Positions 34,101 through 43,266 are shown, numbered from the stretch's first letter. The stretch is DNA of 64,000 nt from CBDCYN01 sp965224205 (GCA_965224205.1 CBDCYN010000023.1:554994-618993); one strand, 5' to 3'. Notes: generated by a model not told the origin, from the sequence alone. Numbers and translations are program-made.

Positions 34101-36555
34101 TGCCGAAGCTGCTTGTGCTGCCCGTCCCCGCGTAGATCGTGTTGTTTGTCGGGTCGTCCACGTCAAGCGTCAGGCTGCTGATAGCGAGCGAGGGGAACTG
34201 ATCGGTCAGCGGGGTCCAACGCACCTCATCGAGCTCATCGATCGTGCCGTCCTTGTCGTCGTCGAGCCCGTTGGTGGCATTGAGGGCGTTTTCGGTCTTC
34301 CACACCCCCCCGTTGACGGTACCCGCGTAGATGATGTTGGCGTCCGTGGGATGCGTGGCTGCGGCCTGGATGGCACCGGCCGCGGGACCGCCCGGGAGGC
34401 TGACATTGCCGTTGTCGGTGGCCGGCCCCGGCCCCTGGTCCGTCCATTCCGGGACGCCGGTGAGGAACAGCAGCTGCCCCGTGAAGCCGGTGGCGAACGT
34501 CGCCGATTGGGCTACGCCGCTCTCGATCACCGCGCGCTCGATGCTGGCGAGCGTGGCGGTATTCAGGGCGGTGTTGCTAAGTGTGATCGGCGAGTCCGAG
34601 GTGAATGCGATCGTATCGGTGTCGCCCTCGCCGTCGACCGTGAGATTCGCGCCCACGACGTTGATCTCAACACTGTCTTCCCCTGCCCCCGCGTTGACCT
34701 GTACATCACCCGCGCCGAGGGCGTTGACCTTGATGATGTCGTCGCCGGCGTTGGTATGGACCGTGATGTCCCCACTGCCTGTCACGGCGTTGAGGCGTAC
34801 CTCGTCGCTGCCACCGCCCGCGTTGATGATGAGATCCGCGTTGAAGCCTGAGTCGAGCGCTTCAAGGACAATCGTGTCGGCGCCGCTACCCGCCGTAATC
34901 GTGAGCGACACGGTGGGGTTGGCGAAGACCGGGTTCTCTCCTTCGGTACTGACGGCCGTGATCTGGCCGTCACCCGGCGTGCCCGAATCTCGGATTGTAA
35001 TGGTCTGCGGGGTGTTGTTGAAAACGAGATCGACGGTGTCGGCCTGGACCGTGTTCGAGACGAGGGGTTCGAGCCCATCGTAGTGGATGATGTCCGAGTC
35101 GCGCTGGATCGAGCCGGAGAAGGGGCCGGTGGCGGTGTACGTGATGTTCGAATAGGTCCCGCCGTCGAGTACGATGGTGTCGAAACCGGCGTCGCCGCCG
35201 TCGATTAACCCGGTGAGGCTGCCGGTCTCGAAAAAGACGAAGGTGTCTTCGTTGTCGGCTGCCCCGGTGAGGTTCTCGACGTTCACAAAGGATACACCGG
35301 CGGCGTGGCCCGAGTTGGTGCCGTCGATGTTCCAGGTGGTGTCCGACGGTGGGCCGATCAGCGTGTCGGTGCCACCTCCACCGTCGACCCAGCCATCAAT
35401 GCCGCCGCCGGCGGCGACCACGAACGTATCCGTCTGGGCAGCGCCGGTGAGGTTCTCGATGCTGTTGAAGGTTACGCCGCTGACGCTACCCGTGCCTGGC
35501 CCCGTGACCATCCACGTCGCCTCGGTCGCGGGCCCGATGACCGTGTCGCTGCCCAGCCCGCCGGTGACATGGTTCACGCCGACAATCCCACCCGTGGCGG
35601 TTGCTGACCCGGCGCCCAGATCGACCGTCACACCAGTCACCTGAGCCGAATAATCCAGGACATTGGCCCCGCCCCCGCCGTCGATGATGCCGCTGACCCC
35701 GCCCCCGGCGAATACAAACGTATCGCTGCCCTGACCACCGGTGAGGTTCTCCACGCCACTGAATGTTGTACCCTCTACCGTGCCGGCATCCGCCTCCGTT
35801 ATGATCCACGTGCTGTCTACATCAGCGCCGACCAGGGTATCCGTATCGGCCCCACCGGTAACGTGTTGGACGTGACTGAAACCCGCCGTGCCCGTGGCCG
35901 CACCGGTGGCTAGATTCACCGTGACCGCGGCGGTATACGCGCTGAAGTCGAGCGTGTTGGTGCCGCCTCCTCCCATGATCGTCCCGCTGAGACCGGCCCC
36001 GCCGCTGAATAAAAACACATCATCGCTTGCTCCCCCTGTCAAGTTCTCCACGTCGGAGAACTGGGTCTGCCCCACGTCCCCTGAATCCGTACCGCTGATT
36101 ACCCATGTGTGATCGGCCTCTGAACCAACAAGGGTATCGCTACCCGCTCCACCATCGAACATCACCGACATCGAGACAGGAACGCTAGCATCGATCGTGA
36201 GCCGGTCGTCTTGGCCCCCACCTGTTACGATGACCTGGCTCGTGTCTGCGAGCGGTTTTTCGGCAATCACTTGCAAAATCGGGTCCGCGTCCAAATCGTC
36301 AATCAGCCGCAACGTACTTATGCCGTCGACCTCATCCAATCGGAGAGTGGCATAGATAGCTTCATCCGGCTGCGCGTCGAACTGTAGAGGAGAAGCCGCG
36401 AGAAGAATGCGGGACTCAAGAGGTTCGAGGCCAATCCGGTGACGGTCCCGGCCGCGGCGTTTATCCTCTTGGTCACCCCACCATGTCCTAACTCGGTGTG
36501 CACGGCGTTGCATCTGAACCCAAGCACGCTGCAAAATCTTGGAAGACTTTGACAT
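10125..36555 (-). CDS. Giant LEPR-XLL/RTX surface protein with C-terminal matrixin-like protease
   Basis: One gene of about 26.4 kb. If its frameshifts are corrected it would encode roughly 8,800 residues. ATG 36555 is preceded by AAGGGA. The basic N-terminus carries LEPLESRILLAA (residues 43-54), the planctomycete LEPR-XLL-type motif, which points to export. Order from the N-terminus: degenerate VENLTGG repeats; a BNR-type propeller; two VQEV...TFTLSF modules; a very long run of acidic, Leu/Asp-rich beta modules; an RTX block; Calx-beta-like modules; a second RTX block; two jelly-roll modules; and a HEVGHAMGLEH zinc protease end. The frame is clean from 36555 to about 29430 and from 26054 to 10125. 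Between these it shifts about a dozen times while coding-like sequence persists in each segment. Likely a calcium-dependent adhesin or matrix protein; the substrate is unknown. Confidence 0.8.
10128..10660 (-). other. Matrixin-like zinc metalloprotease domain of the giant protein
   Basis: HEVGHAMGLEH (encoded at 10311-10343) fits the HExxHxxGxxH zinc site of M10-type metzincins. It is followed by LMVPTLASG, in the place of the Met-turn. Upstream residues (VTIQITDLPGLTLGAYADHV) match the expected strand before the catalytic helix. The domain closes the protein 72 residues after the first zinc-site His. It could process the protein itself or extracellular targets. Confidence 0.75.
10740..11840 (-). 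other. Tandem jelly-roll (LamG/concanavalin-like) modules of the giant protein
   Basis: Two related units of about 170 residues: one around FTDSGVWSVQNGVLTVSAE...IFDYQSKDDFKFAGLDV, the next around FTGDTAGSWTVSDGRYGVTP...FIFDRYGDVSFKFVMID. The pattern is typical of carbohydrate-binding or adhesion beta sandwiches. Confidence 0.55.
12110..15830 (-). repeat. RTX block 2: hemolysin-type calcium-binding repeats
   Basis: Dozens of GGxGxD-type nonapeptides (for example GGDGNDxL/I, ADTIIGNGGDDTIFGG, GDNGELVYD) interspersed with short spacers. The DNA is correspondingly repetitive, with GTCGTCGCCG-rich units on the plus strand. These repeats fold into calcium-filled beta rolls outside the cell. Confidence 0.85.
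16600..19150 (-). other. Calx-beta-like modules of the giant protein
   Basis: Segments such as VVTPSAEVMKLVEGGMALTY...VVLTREPKSSVNVL, LREGQADGETFDVALTRAP and DTYTVVLTSPPTQDVEVRV have the acidic-turn, SxxYxVxLxxxP pattern of Calx-beta or related Ig-like calcium-binding modules. They separate the two RTX blocks. Confidence 0.55.
20110..21110 (-). repeat. RTX block 1: hemolysin-type calcium-binding repeats
   Basis: A compact array including GGDGDDVIKTGSGADLVFGG, GGAGNDIIEAGAGND and GGSDADIIYADSGND. It follows the long beta-module region and precedes the Calx-beta-like part. Confidence 0.85.
26030..29430 (-). other. Frameshift-dense patch of the giant gene
   Basis: Successive minus-strand frames carry the same kind of beta-module sequence in short pieces: GDGSIASFGHR then SDVREAADQPPGFKNVLVAL, then LDVDFSLAEAKAVDFGFDL, then ILDSLFIRNTSLKASASFG, then LTADLAVELAIVEPNAANG, and so on to about 26040. 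I count roughly a dozen changes of frame in 3.4 kb, with few in-frame stops beyond those explained by the shifts. The flanking 16 kb and 7 kb are clean. Confidence 0.7.
33000..34460 (-). other. BNR/sortilin-like beta-propeller of the giant protein
   Basis: Repeated units of the type IYAGTVNGGVWKTENA, IGILKSTNGGDTWELIG, FYSPDGGQNFSRRL and ITGIFKSTDQGGSWTPLD. The SxDxGxxW-like Asp-box is characteristic of multi-blade propellers found in glycosidases and adhesins. Confidence 0.7.
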
Positions 36556-36984
36556 CAATTCCCTTTCAGAAGCTGAAGCTATTGGTAATCAGGCGGTTGC
36601 AGCCCCTCGACACGAGGAGACAATCATGGCTAGGCCCTAGAGCTGAACGCTCGGGCCCAAAGAAGAACGCTCTATCAGGCATCCCATGCTGAATTGAGAT
36701 GGAATCGAAATTGGATCTGTCTAGTGACCGACGTGCTGGCCATGCCGAATTGAAGCGGACTGAAGAGGTGAATCGTTGTCTACGTAAGTTTAGTGTGCCT
36801 TGGCCATGACGCTGACGTGGCCCCCGAGAATCAACCCCCATAAATTTTCACCCTTTTCCCGGAAACGGCCGGCAGGCCTTGAACCATCATAACGTGGTCT
36901 TAAACCACTGAAACTGCACCGCTGGCTCTGGACGCCAACTAGAATGACAAAACCCCAGATTAGTAATCAGGAACAGTCAGGCAT
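36556..36984. other. Upstream region of the giant gene, no gene seen
   Basis: About 430 bases before the giant gene. It contains two imperfect direct repeats around 36687 and 36742 (CATGCTGAATTGA and CATGCCGAATTGA) and an A+T-rich end near 36990. I see no RNA gene and no certain promoter. It is probably the 5' untranslated region and control region. Confidence 0.4.
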
Positions 36985-37257
36985 TGATTTATAATCTAAT
37001 ATTTTTCAGATTGTCCCCGCAGCGCAGTGTCCCCACAGAAGGATTCTTTTCTCTCAATTCCCCACAATATACAGGAGAGACCACGACCATTTCAACCCCT
37101 TTTTTACATAATTACATAATTAAAAAAAACAGTGAGGCGGTGATCGATATGCTGCTGAATGAACCACTGAGGCTATTCTCAACGCAGGATCTGTCGCATC
37201 ATCCCCACCTGAACCATATGTATGACGGCATTCGACCGGTCAACGACTATGACCAGC

Positions 37258-37535
37258 TGATAAGGGTGGGTACGGTGGTGGCGAGCCTCTGGCCGATGAG
37301 CGACCGGGCGACGATGATGCAGAGGACCACTTCTACCGCGACGTGCTGGCAGAAGAACCCGCGGTCTCAGCCGCCGACGCGTTGCCGACCGCGTCCACGC
37401 AGCTCCGCAAATACGCGGCGGTATTTCGCAATGACGAAGCCAGCGAGTTGCTTGATCAGGAAGTCGTCCTCCACCGACGCCCCTCGACGCCCCGAAGCGC
37501 TGGGCCGCGTTCGTGGCGTACGGGCCGTTGAGGTA
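37258..37535 (+). pseudogene. Remnant of an unrecognised gene
   Basis: A coding-like acidic segment, DDDAEDHFYRDVLAEEPAVS then LRKYAAVFRNDEASELLDQE, has no start codon. It switches frame before ending as KRWAAFVAYGPLR and a TAA. At least one frameshift is needed, and the 5' end is missing. No family recognised. It faces the minus-strand small gene at 37626. Confidence 0.4.
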
Positions 37536-37625
37536 ACGCCGCTGTGACATGAGACCTAGCGACGGAGAGGATCTTCTATCGAGACCAGCCCTGGTGACCC
37601 CGCTCCACGCCAACACCTCGGCCGC

Positions 37626-37949
37626 CTACCGCTGCTCGCGCGGCAGTCGCTCCATCGCCATCCCCGCGGCGATCCTGGCGTGTTCCTCGATCGGCAGGGC
37701 CTCGTCCGCCAGCCCCAGGGGAACCAGGTGGTCACGGATCAGGTCCAGGGTCGCCAACATCTGGCGGTACTCGTCCGGATCGACGCGATCCTCGCCTGCC
37801 GGCTTGTTGTCGTACAACCCCAGCAGCTTATGGATCTCCTTGTAGACCCGCAGAGCCACCGCGTAGTCGGCCAGCTCGTAACTCTTCTCGTACAGGTCGG
37901 TGAGGCGGTGCAGCGCCGCTCTGAACTCTCGGTCACGATCAGAACCCAC
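37626..37949 (-). CDS. Small TerS-like protein, second copy of the module (tentative)
   Basis: 107 residues from a GTG at 37949. An open frame extends to a TTG at 38021, but those residues run into the repeat and look non-coding. The helical hairpin FRAALHRLTDLYEKSYELAD then YAVALRVYKEIHKLLGLYDN parallels the gene at 9635 (LAIRRLNDLYQ...KELSRMMGL). The C-terminal 45 residues differ. It lies downstream of the right-hand 195-bp repeat in the same relative order as the left pair. The packaging role is inferred from pattern only. Confidence 0.45.
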   Translation of the reverse strand: MGSDRDREFRAALHRLTDLYEKSYELADYAVALRVYKEIHKLLGLYDNKPAGEDRVDPDEYRQMLATLDLIRDHLVPLGLADEALPIEEHARIAAGMAMERLPREQR

Positions 37950-38013
37950 GGCCCCGCCTATCGAGGACCGACGGCTACACGACCTCTCGGCATCGGCATC
38001 TCTGAGAACCGTG

Positions 38014-38208
38014 GGAAACAAACAAAACGGTGGTTTCCTGCTTTTCCGTCGGTCATGCAGAACCGGGGTTCGAAAAAGGACCCGCGGGGTCTCGGGGGCG
38101 GCGGATTGTCGCAGCCTGCTGCCAAAACCCCCACATGCTGTCAGTGGATCAGTGTTCCTGAGCCGTGAGAGAGGGTTTTGGCAGTTTTGGCGTTTTGGCA
38201 GAGAGGAG
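38014..38208 (-). repeat. 195-bp repeat, right copy (inverted partner at 9373-9565)
   Basis: The reverse complement matches the left copy closely; differences include TTTTGG for TATTGG and a few single bases. The two copies bracket 28.8 kb containing the giant gene. Three or four GTTTTGGC units lie at the outer end. Unlike the left copy, no terminator hairpin follows. Confidence 0.8.
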
Positions 38209-38219
38209 AACCGGCATCG

Positions 38220-38427
38220 TCATCTCTCCAATCGTACCGCCTCGACCATTGCCAGAATGCCACGTTTTACTGTGGCTGGAAGCGTACTCCACGCCTCAAT
38301 CACTTGGACGACCTCTGGGTCAGATATCGTGGACGACGTAAGGCGTGCGCCGGATTCTGCGCCGCCACATTCAGAATCACTGGTTTTTCCCTGATTTCTT
38401 TCATCTGTTCGAGTCCTGTATCGCCCA
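38220..38427 (-). pseudogene. Orphan integrase C-terminal tail at a former attR
   Basis: Reading leftward from about 38427, the antisense of a tRNA 3' end (NGRYRTRTD) runs straight into an integrase-type tail: DERNQGKTSD... then DPEVVQVIEAWSTLPATVKR and a stop at 38220. The tail shares W-x-TLP-x-xVK-x-x-(I/L)L with the tail attached to the island 2 integrase. No catalytic domain precedes it, so this is the right end of an island whose integrase lay elsewhere. Confidence 0.55.
38404..38427 (+). other. Attachment-site remnant (tRNA 3' end)
   Basis: TTCGAGTCCTGTATCGCCCA is a tRNA T-loop plus 3' acceptor strand (partner 5' strand would be GGGCGAT). The bases to its left do not complete a T stem or the rest of a tRNA, as expected for attR. 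The tRNA identity cannot be assigned from this part. Confidence 0.5.
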
Positions 38428-38500
38428 TTTATATAATCTACGCCGAACACGGTATTTAGTGTGCCCGTCTGTGTGGGATGGTGCGGCTTCGCAAACCCTG

Positions 38501-38522
38501 CCAAGTGGTAATTACCACTTGG
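38501..38522. promoter_or_regulatory. Perfect 22-bp palindrome before the integrase
   Basis: CCAAGTGGTAA followed directly by its exact reverse complement. It lies 18 bases before the integrase ATG at 38541. It could be an operator, an integrase arm site or a recombination-directionality site. Confidence 0.6.
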
Positions 38523-38540
38523 GGTTTCAGGAGCAGCACA

Positions 38541-39209
38541 ATGCCCAAGAATACACCTCATGTTCCCGCTTACCGGTTGCACAAACCTTCAGGATTGGCC
38601 GTTGTTCGACTCAATGGCAAGGATCTTTACCTAGGTCGGCATGGTTCGGCCGAAAGCCAACGGCAATACGAGCAAGTTGTCAGTGAGTGGCTGGCCAATC
38701 ATCGCCAGCTGCCAAGAGCCTTGTCGGACGAACACCCGGCTTCATCATGCCAGACGACCAGGACGGTTAATGAACTGTTTCTGGCTTATTGGGAACATGC
38801 CCGAAGCTACTATGCGTGTCGTGGTCAACCGACAGCCACCCAATGGCACGTCAGGCAGGCGGCTAAACCATTATGTCATTTGTTTGGGCACACGCCCGTG
38901 GCCGAGTTTGGGCCATTGCGGCTAAAAGCGGTTCGCCAGTGGATGATTGATTCGTATGATTGGAGCCGATCAACCATCAACAAGTCAGTTGGCGTGATCA
39001 AGCGGATGTTCAAGTGGGGCGTGGAAAATGAACTTGTTGACGTAGCCGTTTATCAGGCGCTTGCCACTCTTAGCGGTTTGCGACGAGGTCTATGTTCTGC
39101 TCGCGAAACTTCGCCGGTGAAGCCTGCCCCAGAACACTTGATATGGGGTGTCGAAAAGTATGTGTCGCGTCAAGTTTGGGCATTGATGGAAACGATCATT
39201 GAAAACTGA
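38541..39209 (+). pseudogene. Tyrosine integrase, N-terminal half (cut by IS21)
   Basis: ATG 38541 follows GGAG. The product begins MPKNTPHVPAYRLHKPSG and includes the arm/core-binding region: VNELFLAYWEHARSYY, LRLKAVRQWMIDSYDWSRST and INKSVGVIKRMFKWGVENE. It continues to KYVSRQVWALME at the entrance to the catalytic domain, where the IS21 end TGGAAACG begins (39187). The last residues (TIIEN) come from the IS. The catalytic half is absent on the far side of the IS (43880 onward), so the gene is dead. Confidence 0.85.
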
Positions 39210-39315
39210 GCCGGACGATCACTGAAAAGTGAGCCACCTGGGTTCGAAGAATAACGCCGGGATCGGCGTTGTCCAAGGCCCTGAGCTGCGATGCTCAGGG
39301 TGTCCGGCTCATGGG

Positions 39316-39567
39316 TTAGCGTTTGCCTGGGGCGTCACCTCCTTTCCGGGGTCGGGGCTTCTTCTTCCTGCTGTCCTTGAGGCGATAACTATCACCGACT
39401 AACTCCAGGATGTCCACATGGTGAGTCCGTCGGTCGATCAAGGCACCGACCAACCGTTGATCGTTGGCGAAGACTTGAGGCCAGTCTGCGAAGGGTAGGT
39501 TCGTGGTCACGATCAGGCTGGTCTGTTCGTAGCACTGACTGAAGAAGCTGAACAGGTGTTCGGCCCT
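39316..39567 (-). pseudogene. istB: istB C-terminal fragment (IS21 element 1)
   Basis: HLFSFFSQCYEQTSLIVTTN then LPFADWPQVF and LIDRRTHHVDILELVGDSYR match the last quarter of IS21 helper ATPases. The Walker A part is missing because the IS3 piece begins at 39568. Confidence 0.85.
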
Positions 39568-39639
39568 GACCCCCTCCTAGAAAATTGATCCAGGTTTTGT
39601 GAGAGAATCCAACCGGCCTTTGGCCGGAAAGGATTGCTC

Positions 39640-39915
39640 ATGAAGAAGCGATTGATGCCGGAACAGATCGTGGCGAAGTTACGTGCGGCGGACGTAGAAC
39701 TTGGCAAAGGCCAGAAGGTGCCCCAGGTGTGCAAACAGCTGGGCATCAGCCAGCAGACGTACTATCGTTGGCGGACGAAATACGGCGGGATGGACCCGCA
39801 GATGGCCAAGCAGCTCAGAGCCCTTGAGAAGGAGAACACCCGGCTCAAGAAGCTCGTCGCCGACCAAGCGTTGGACATGGCGATCCTCAAGGAGGCAGCC
39901 CGCCCAAACTTGTAG
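39640..39915 (+). CDS. IS3-family OrfA (fragment element)
   Basis: 91 residues (MKKRLMPEQIVAKLRAADVE). HTH_8-type domain with QVCKQLGISQQTYYRWRTKY and a C-terminal leucine zipper (LRALEKENTRLKKLVADQAL). The frame is intact. Confidence 0.85.
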   Translation: MKKRLMPEQIVAKLRAADVELGKGQKVPQVCKQLGISQQTYYRWRTKYGGMDPQMAKQLRALEKENTRLKKLVADQALDMAILKEAARPNL

Positions 39916-40497
39916 ACCCCGAGCGTCGGCGTCGAGCCGTGGACTCGGTGCGTCGTCGTTTGGGGCGTGACAAGATCTCGCAGCGTCGTGCCTGTAAGGC
40001 GTTGGGCCAACCCCGTAGCACGCAGCGTTACCTACCTAAGCAACCGGAGAAAGATCGGGCGTTGATCGAGGCGATGCGGCGGATCGCCGACGAGCATCCG
40101 CGGTACGGCTGCGAGCGGGTGCACCCGATGCTTCATGCATCAGATGGATCGGGGGGCTTGGGCCGTGTCCACCGGTTGTGGAAACAAGAACACATGCCGG
40201 TGCCCAGGAAGCAGCACAAACGCCGTCGTTGACCGGGCCACCCCGGAAGCAGCGGCAACGGCTGTATCCGTTATCGCGCCACCCACCGCAATCACGTCTG
40301 GTCGTACGACTTCGTGACCGAACGGACCGAAGACGGCAAGCAGCTGAAGCTGTTGGTGGTGATCGATGAGTACACCCGCGAGTGTTTGGCCATCGAAGCG
40401 GGCCGATCATTCACAGCCAAGGACGTGATCTTGACGCTGCAGTACTTGTTCGCGGTGCGTGGGGCACCGGGCCACATCCGAAGTGACAATGGAAAAC
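39911..40497 (+). pseudogene. IS3-family OrfB, frameshifted and truncated
   Basis: Begins VDPERRRRAVDSVRRRLGRD and runs to KQHKRRR and a TGA near 40230. The next frame resumes GHPGSSGNGCIRYRATHRNH, WSYDFVTERTEDGKQLKLLV and IRSDNG. One indel near 40229 breaks the frame. The last catalytic Glu region is missing. Confidence 0.8.
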
Positions 40498-40667
40498 TAT
40501 GCAAGCCGGGTATACCTGGGACGAGGCGTTGGGTGTGGTGCCTGGCGGCTTGTGATCCCGTTATTCCAAGGAGTGTGAACGTCGGCCAGAAAATGTAGCG
40601 CCCGTCGGGGGGCTGACGGTCGGCCCAAAAATGTAGCGCCTTGCCTAGTCCTGAGACTGGGGCGGCA

Positions 40668-42266
40668 ATGGAACAGTTTTTACTGTTTCACCCCCCCAGT
40701 AAGGACGCAGACGAGGTGTATACGGATATGCAGTTTTGGACGGATGTGCGGCGTTATGTTCTAACCCAGGGCCACAGCAAGCGTTCGGCGTGTCGGAAGT
40801 TTGACATCCATTGGCAGACGCTTGAGAAGATCCTCGAATACCCTGAACCCCCGGGGTATCGACGGGTCAAACAGGTGGGCGAGAAGAAGATCGATCGGTT
40901 CCTGCCGATCCTCCACCAGATCCTCGAGGACGACCGGAAAGCTCCGCGCAAGCAACGTCACACGATCCGACGGATCTTCGAGGTGTTGTGTCAACATCAC
41001 GGGTTCGACGGGAAGCTCACGGTCGTGGGCGACGCGGTTCGGGCGTGGAAACGGGTGCACGCCCAGACGTTTGTGCCGCTGAGTCATCCGTTGGGTGAGG
41101 CGCAAGTCGACTTCGGGGAGGCGACGATCTTTCTCAACGGCGAGGCGGTCAAGGTGGCGTTGTTCGTGATGAGCCTGCCGTATTCGGACGCGGTGTTCGT
41201 TCGGGCCTATCCCCGCGAGTGCACCGAGTCGTTCCAGGATGGTCATGTCCGAGCGTTTGAGTTCTTCGGAGCTGTGCCCACGCGGATTAGCTACGACAAT
41301 AGCCGGATCGCGGTCAAGAAGTTCGTGGGATCCAGGAAACGGGAACTCACGGACGGGTTTCTTCGGCTTCAGAGTCATTATCTGTTCGACGAGCACTTCT
41401 GCCTAGTTCGCAAGGCTAACGAAAAGGGCCACGTCGAGAACCTGGTGGGATATACCCGCCGTAACTTCCTGGTGCCGATCCCCCAGGTGCGATCATTCGC
41501 TGAACTCAATGAACATCTCGAGCGATGTTGCCGTGCTGAGTTGACCCGGTCGTTACGAGGTAAAGAAACGACCAAGGGTCAGCGGTTGGACGAGGAACGC
41601 TCGGTCATGCTTCCTCTCAAAGAGGAGGCGTTTGAGGCCCGTCGGGTCATATTGGCTGGAGCCAACTCTCTGAGCCTGGTGCGGTTCGACCGCAACGACT
41701 ATTCGGTGCCGGTGTCGTGGGCGCATCACCGCCTGACCCTCGTGGGCGACATCGAGACGGTGCGGGTCATGCAGGGGGACCAGGTGATCGCCGAACACCT
41801 GCGTGACTGGGGCCGTGAACAGGTCCACTTTGACCCGGTGCATTACCTGGCTCTGTTGGAGCGACGCCCCGGGGCCTTTGATGTGGCCCGTCCCTTGGAG
41901 CAATGGGATCTGCCGCCGTGCTTCGGGATCCTGCGTCGCAAACTCGAAGCCGACTAGGGCTCGAAGGGCACGGGCCAGTTCATCCAAGTGTTGCGGCTAT
42001 TGGAACGGGCGAGCCTGGGTCAACTCAAGCAAGCGGTGCACAAGGCGTTGGAGTTGGGCACGGTCACCCCTGACGCCGTACGAGTGATCCTCGAGGGGCT
42101 CAAGGAACCCCCCGTGGCGTTATTCAGCCTCGACGGTCGACCGCATCTGAGCGGTGTCCACGTAGCCAAGCCCGATTTATCCGCCTATGGCTGTCTGCTT
42201 CCGCACCCGCTCCAAGAGACGGCGTCCAGCGATATTTGCGGAGGACTTCCGGGGGGTGCGGCATGA
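40668..42266 (+). pseudogene. istA: istA transposase with an internal amber codon (IS21 element 2)
   Basis: IstA features: HTH near MQFWTDVRRYVLTQGHSKRS, catalytic core GEAQVDFGEATIFLNGEAVK, PTRISYDNSRIAVKKF and ANEKGHVENLVGYTRRNF (DDE). TAG at 41955-41957 follows RRKLEAD. The same frame then continues as GSKGTGQFIQVLRLLERASL to a stop at 42264-42266 that overlaps the istB ATG. A single nonsense change therefore removes about 100 residues, unless TAG is read through. Confidence 0.85.
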
Positions 42267-43024
42267 GCAAGAGCACCGTCCTACTGGAACACCACCTCAA
42301 GGCGTTGAAGCTGCCGACGATGCTACGCGAGTACGCCAAGATCGCCCGCCGCTGTGCCCAGCAGAACGTGGGTCACGTCGGGTTCCTTCTGCAACTGGTC
42401 GAGCTGGAGCTGATCGAACGTGAACGCCGCGCCGCAGAGCGTCGGCTCAAAGCCGCCAAGTTCCCATCGCCCAAGACGCTCGAAGGCTTCGACTTCGCCG
42501 CCCAACCGTCGATCAACAAAGCCCTGGTTACCGAGCTGATGCGGTGTGTGTATCTCGACCATCGCGAGAACATCCTGCTGGTCGGTAACCCCGGCACGGG
42601 CAAGACCCATGTCGCCACCGCCCTGGGCATGGAAGCGTGCCACCGTGGCAAGAAGGTGCGGTTCTACAAGGTCACCGAGCTGATGACCCAGATGATGGAA
42701 GCTCGCGAAGAGCAGGTCCTGGGTCGGCTCAAGAACCAATTGGCCAAGCTGGACCTGTTGATCCTCGATGAACTGGGCTACGTCCCAGCCAGCAAGCTGG
42801 GAGCCGAGTTGCTGTTCGATGTGATCTCGACCGCCTACGAACGAACCAGCGTGATCGTGACGACCAACCTCCCGTTTGAACGTTGGGTGGAGGTGCTTGG
42901 CAGCGAACGCCTCACCGGCGCGGCGCTCGACCGGCTCACCCACCGCTGCCACGTGCTCGAAGCCAACGGTCCTAGCTACCGACTCAAGGACGCCAAGCGG
43001 CGACGTAAACCCAAAGACAAATAA
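42263..43024 (+). CDS. istB: IstB helper ATPase (IS21 element 2)
   Basis: 253 residues from ATG 42263. DnaA/DnaC-like AAA+ protein: Walker A GNPGTGKTHVATALG, Walker B LLILDELGYVPAS, sensor region VIVTTNLPFERWVEVL. It loads IstA onto target DNA in IS21 elements. Intact. Confidence 0.95.
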   Translation: MSKSTVLLEHHLKALKLPTMLREYAKIARRCAQQNVGHVGFLLQLVELELIERERRAAERRLKAAKFPSPKTLEGFDFAAQPSINKALVTELMRCVYLDHRENILLVGNPGTGKTHVATALGMEACHRGKKVRFYKVTELMTQMMEAREEQVLGRLKNQLAKLDLLILDELGYVPASKLGAELLFDVISTAYERTSVIVTTNLPFERWVEVLGSERLTGAALDRLTHRCHVLEANGPSYRLKDAKRRRKPKDK

Positions 43025-43137
43025 TCACTCAGGAGATCAACCAAGAGGCTGGACCAACCCTCCAGCCAGAGATACAGTCATCCCCGGCGCCACATTTTTT
43101 ACTCGACGGGCGCTACATTTTCTGACCGACGTTCACA

Positions 43138-43266
43138 ACGAGAGCCGAGCCGAGGATCTGGGCGTCACCCAAGGCGCGATCGAGGCGCGGACGAAAGACA
43201 CTCGAAGCGGCAGTCTTGCTGTTGCCAGATAACTCTCGCGTGTCAGATGAAGTGGTGGCTAGTACA
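43138..43266 (+). mobile_element. IS481-like fragment, one end
   Basis: Matches the reverse complement of 5042-5170, including the last residues of the transposase (EDLGVTQGAIEARTKD) and the terminal repeat ending GGCTAGTACA. The rest is missing where IS21 element 2 ends. It had inserted into istA of IS21 element 1. Confidence 0.9.

Larger units (their letters stand above)
39568..40497 (+). mobile_element. IS3-family fragment (one end only)
   Basis: It begins TGACCCCCTCCTAGAAAATT inside istB and carries orfA and a broken orfB. The right end is missing: the match to an IS3 transposase stops at IRSDNG near 40497. The following 76 bases (40498-40573) have no recognisable origin. Confidence 0.75.
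40574..43137 (+). mobile_element. IS21-family element 2
   Basis: The ends are inverted copies of TGTGAACGTCGGNCAGAAAA followed by TGTAGCGCCCGTCG, and a second inner repeat (AAAATGTAGCGCC) lies at the left end. It carries istA and istB in the usual order with an ATGA overlap. It sits between the IS3 fragment and the IS481 fragment. A third partial copy is at 61414. Confidence 0.85.

Noticed and set aside
36984..37547. 187-codon plus-strand ORF
   Set aside because: Most of it is the wrong frame. The coding-like part (DDDAEDHFYRDVLAEEP) is in another frame, so I list only that remnant.
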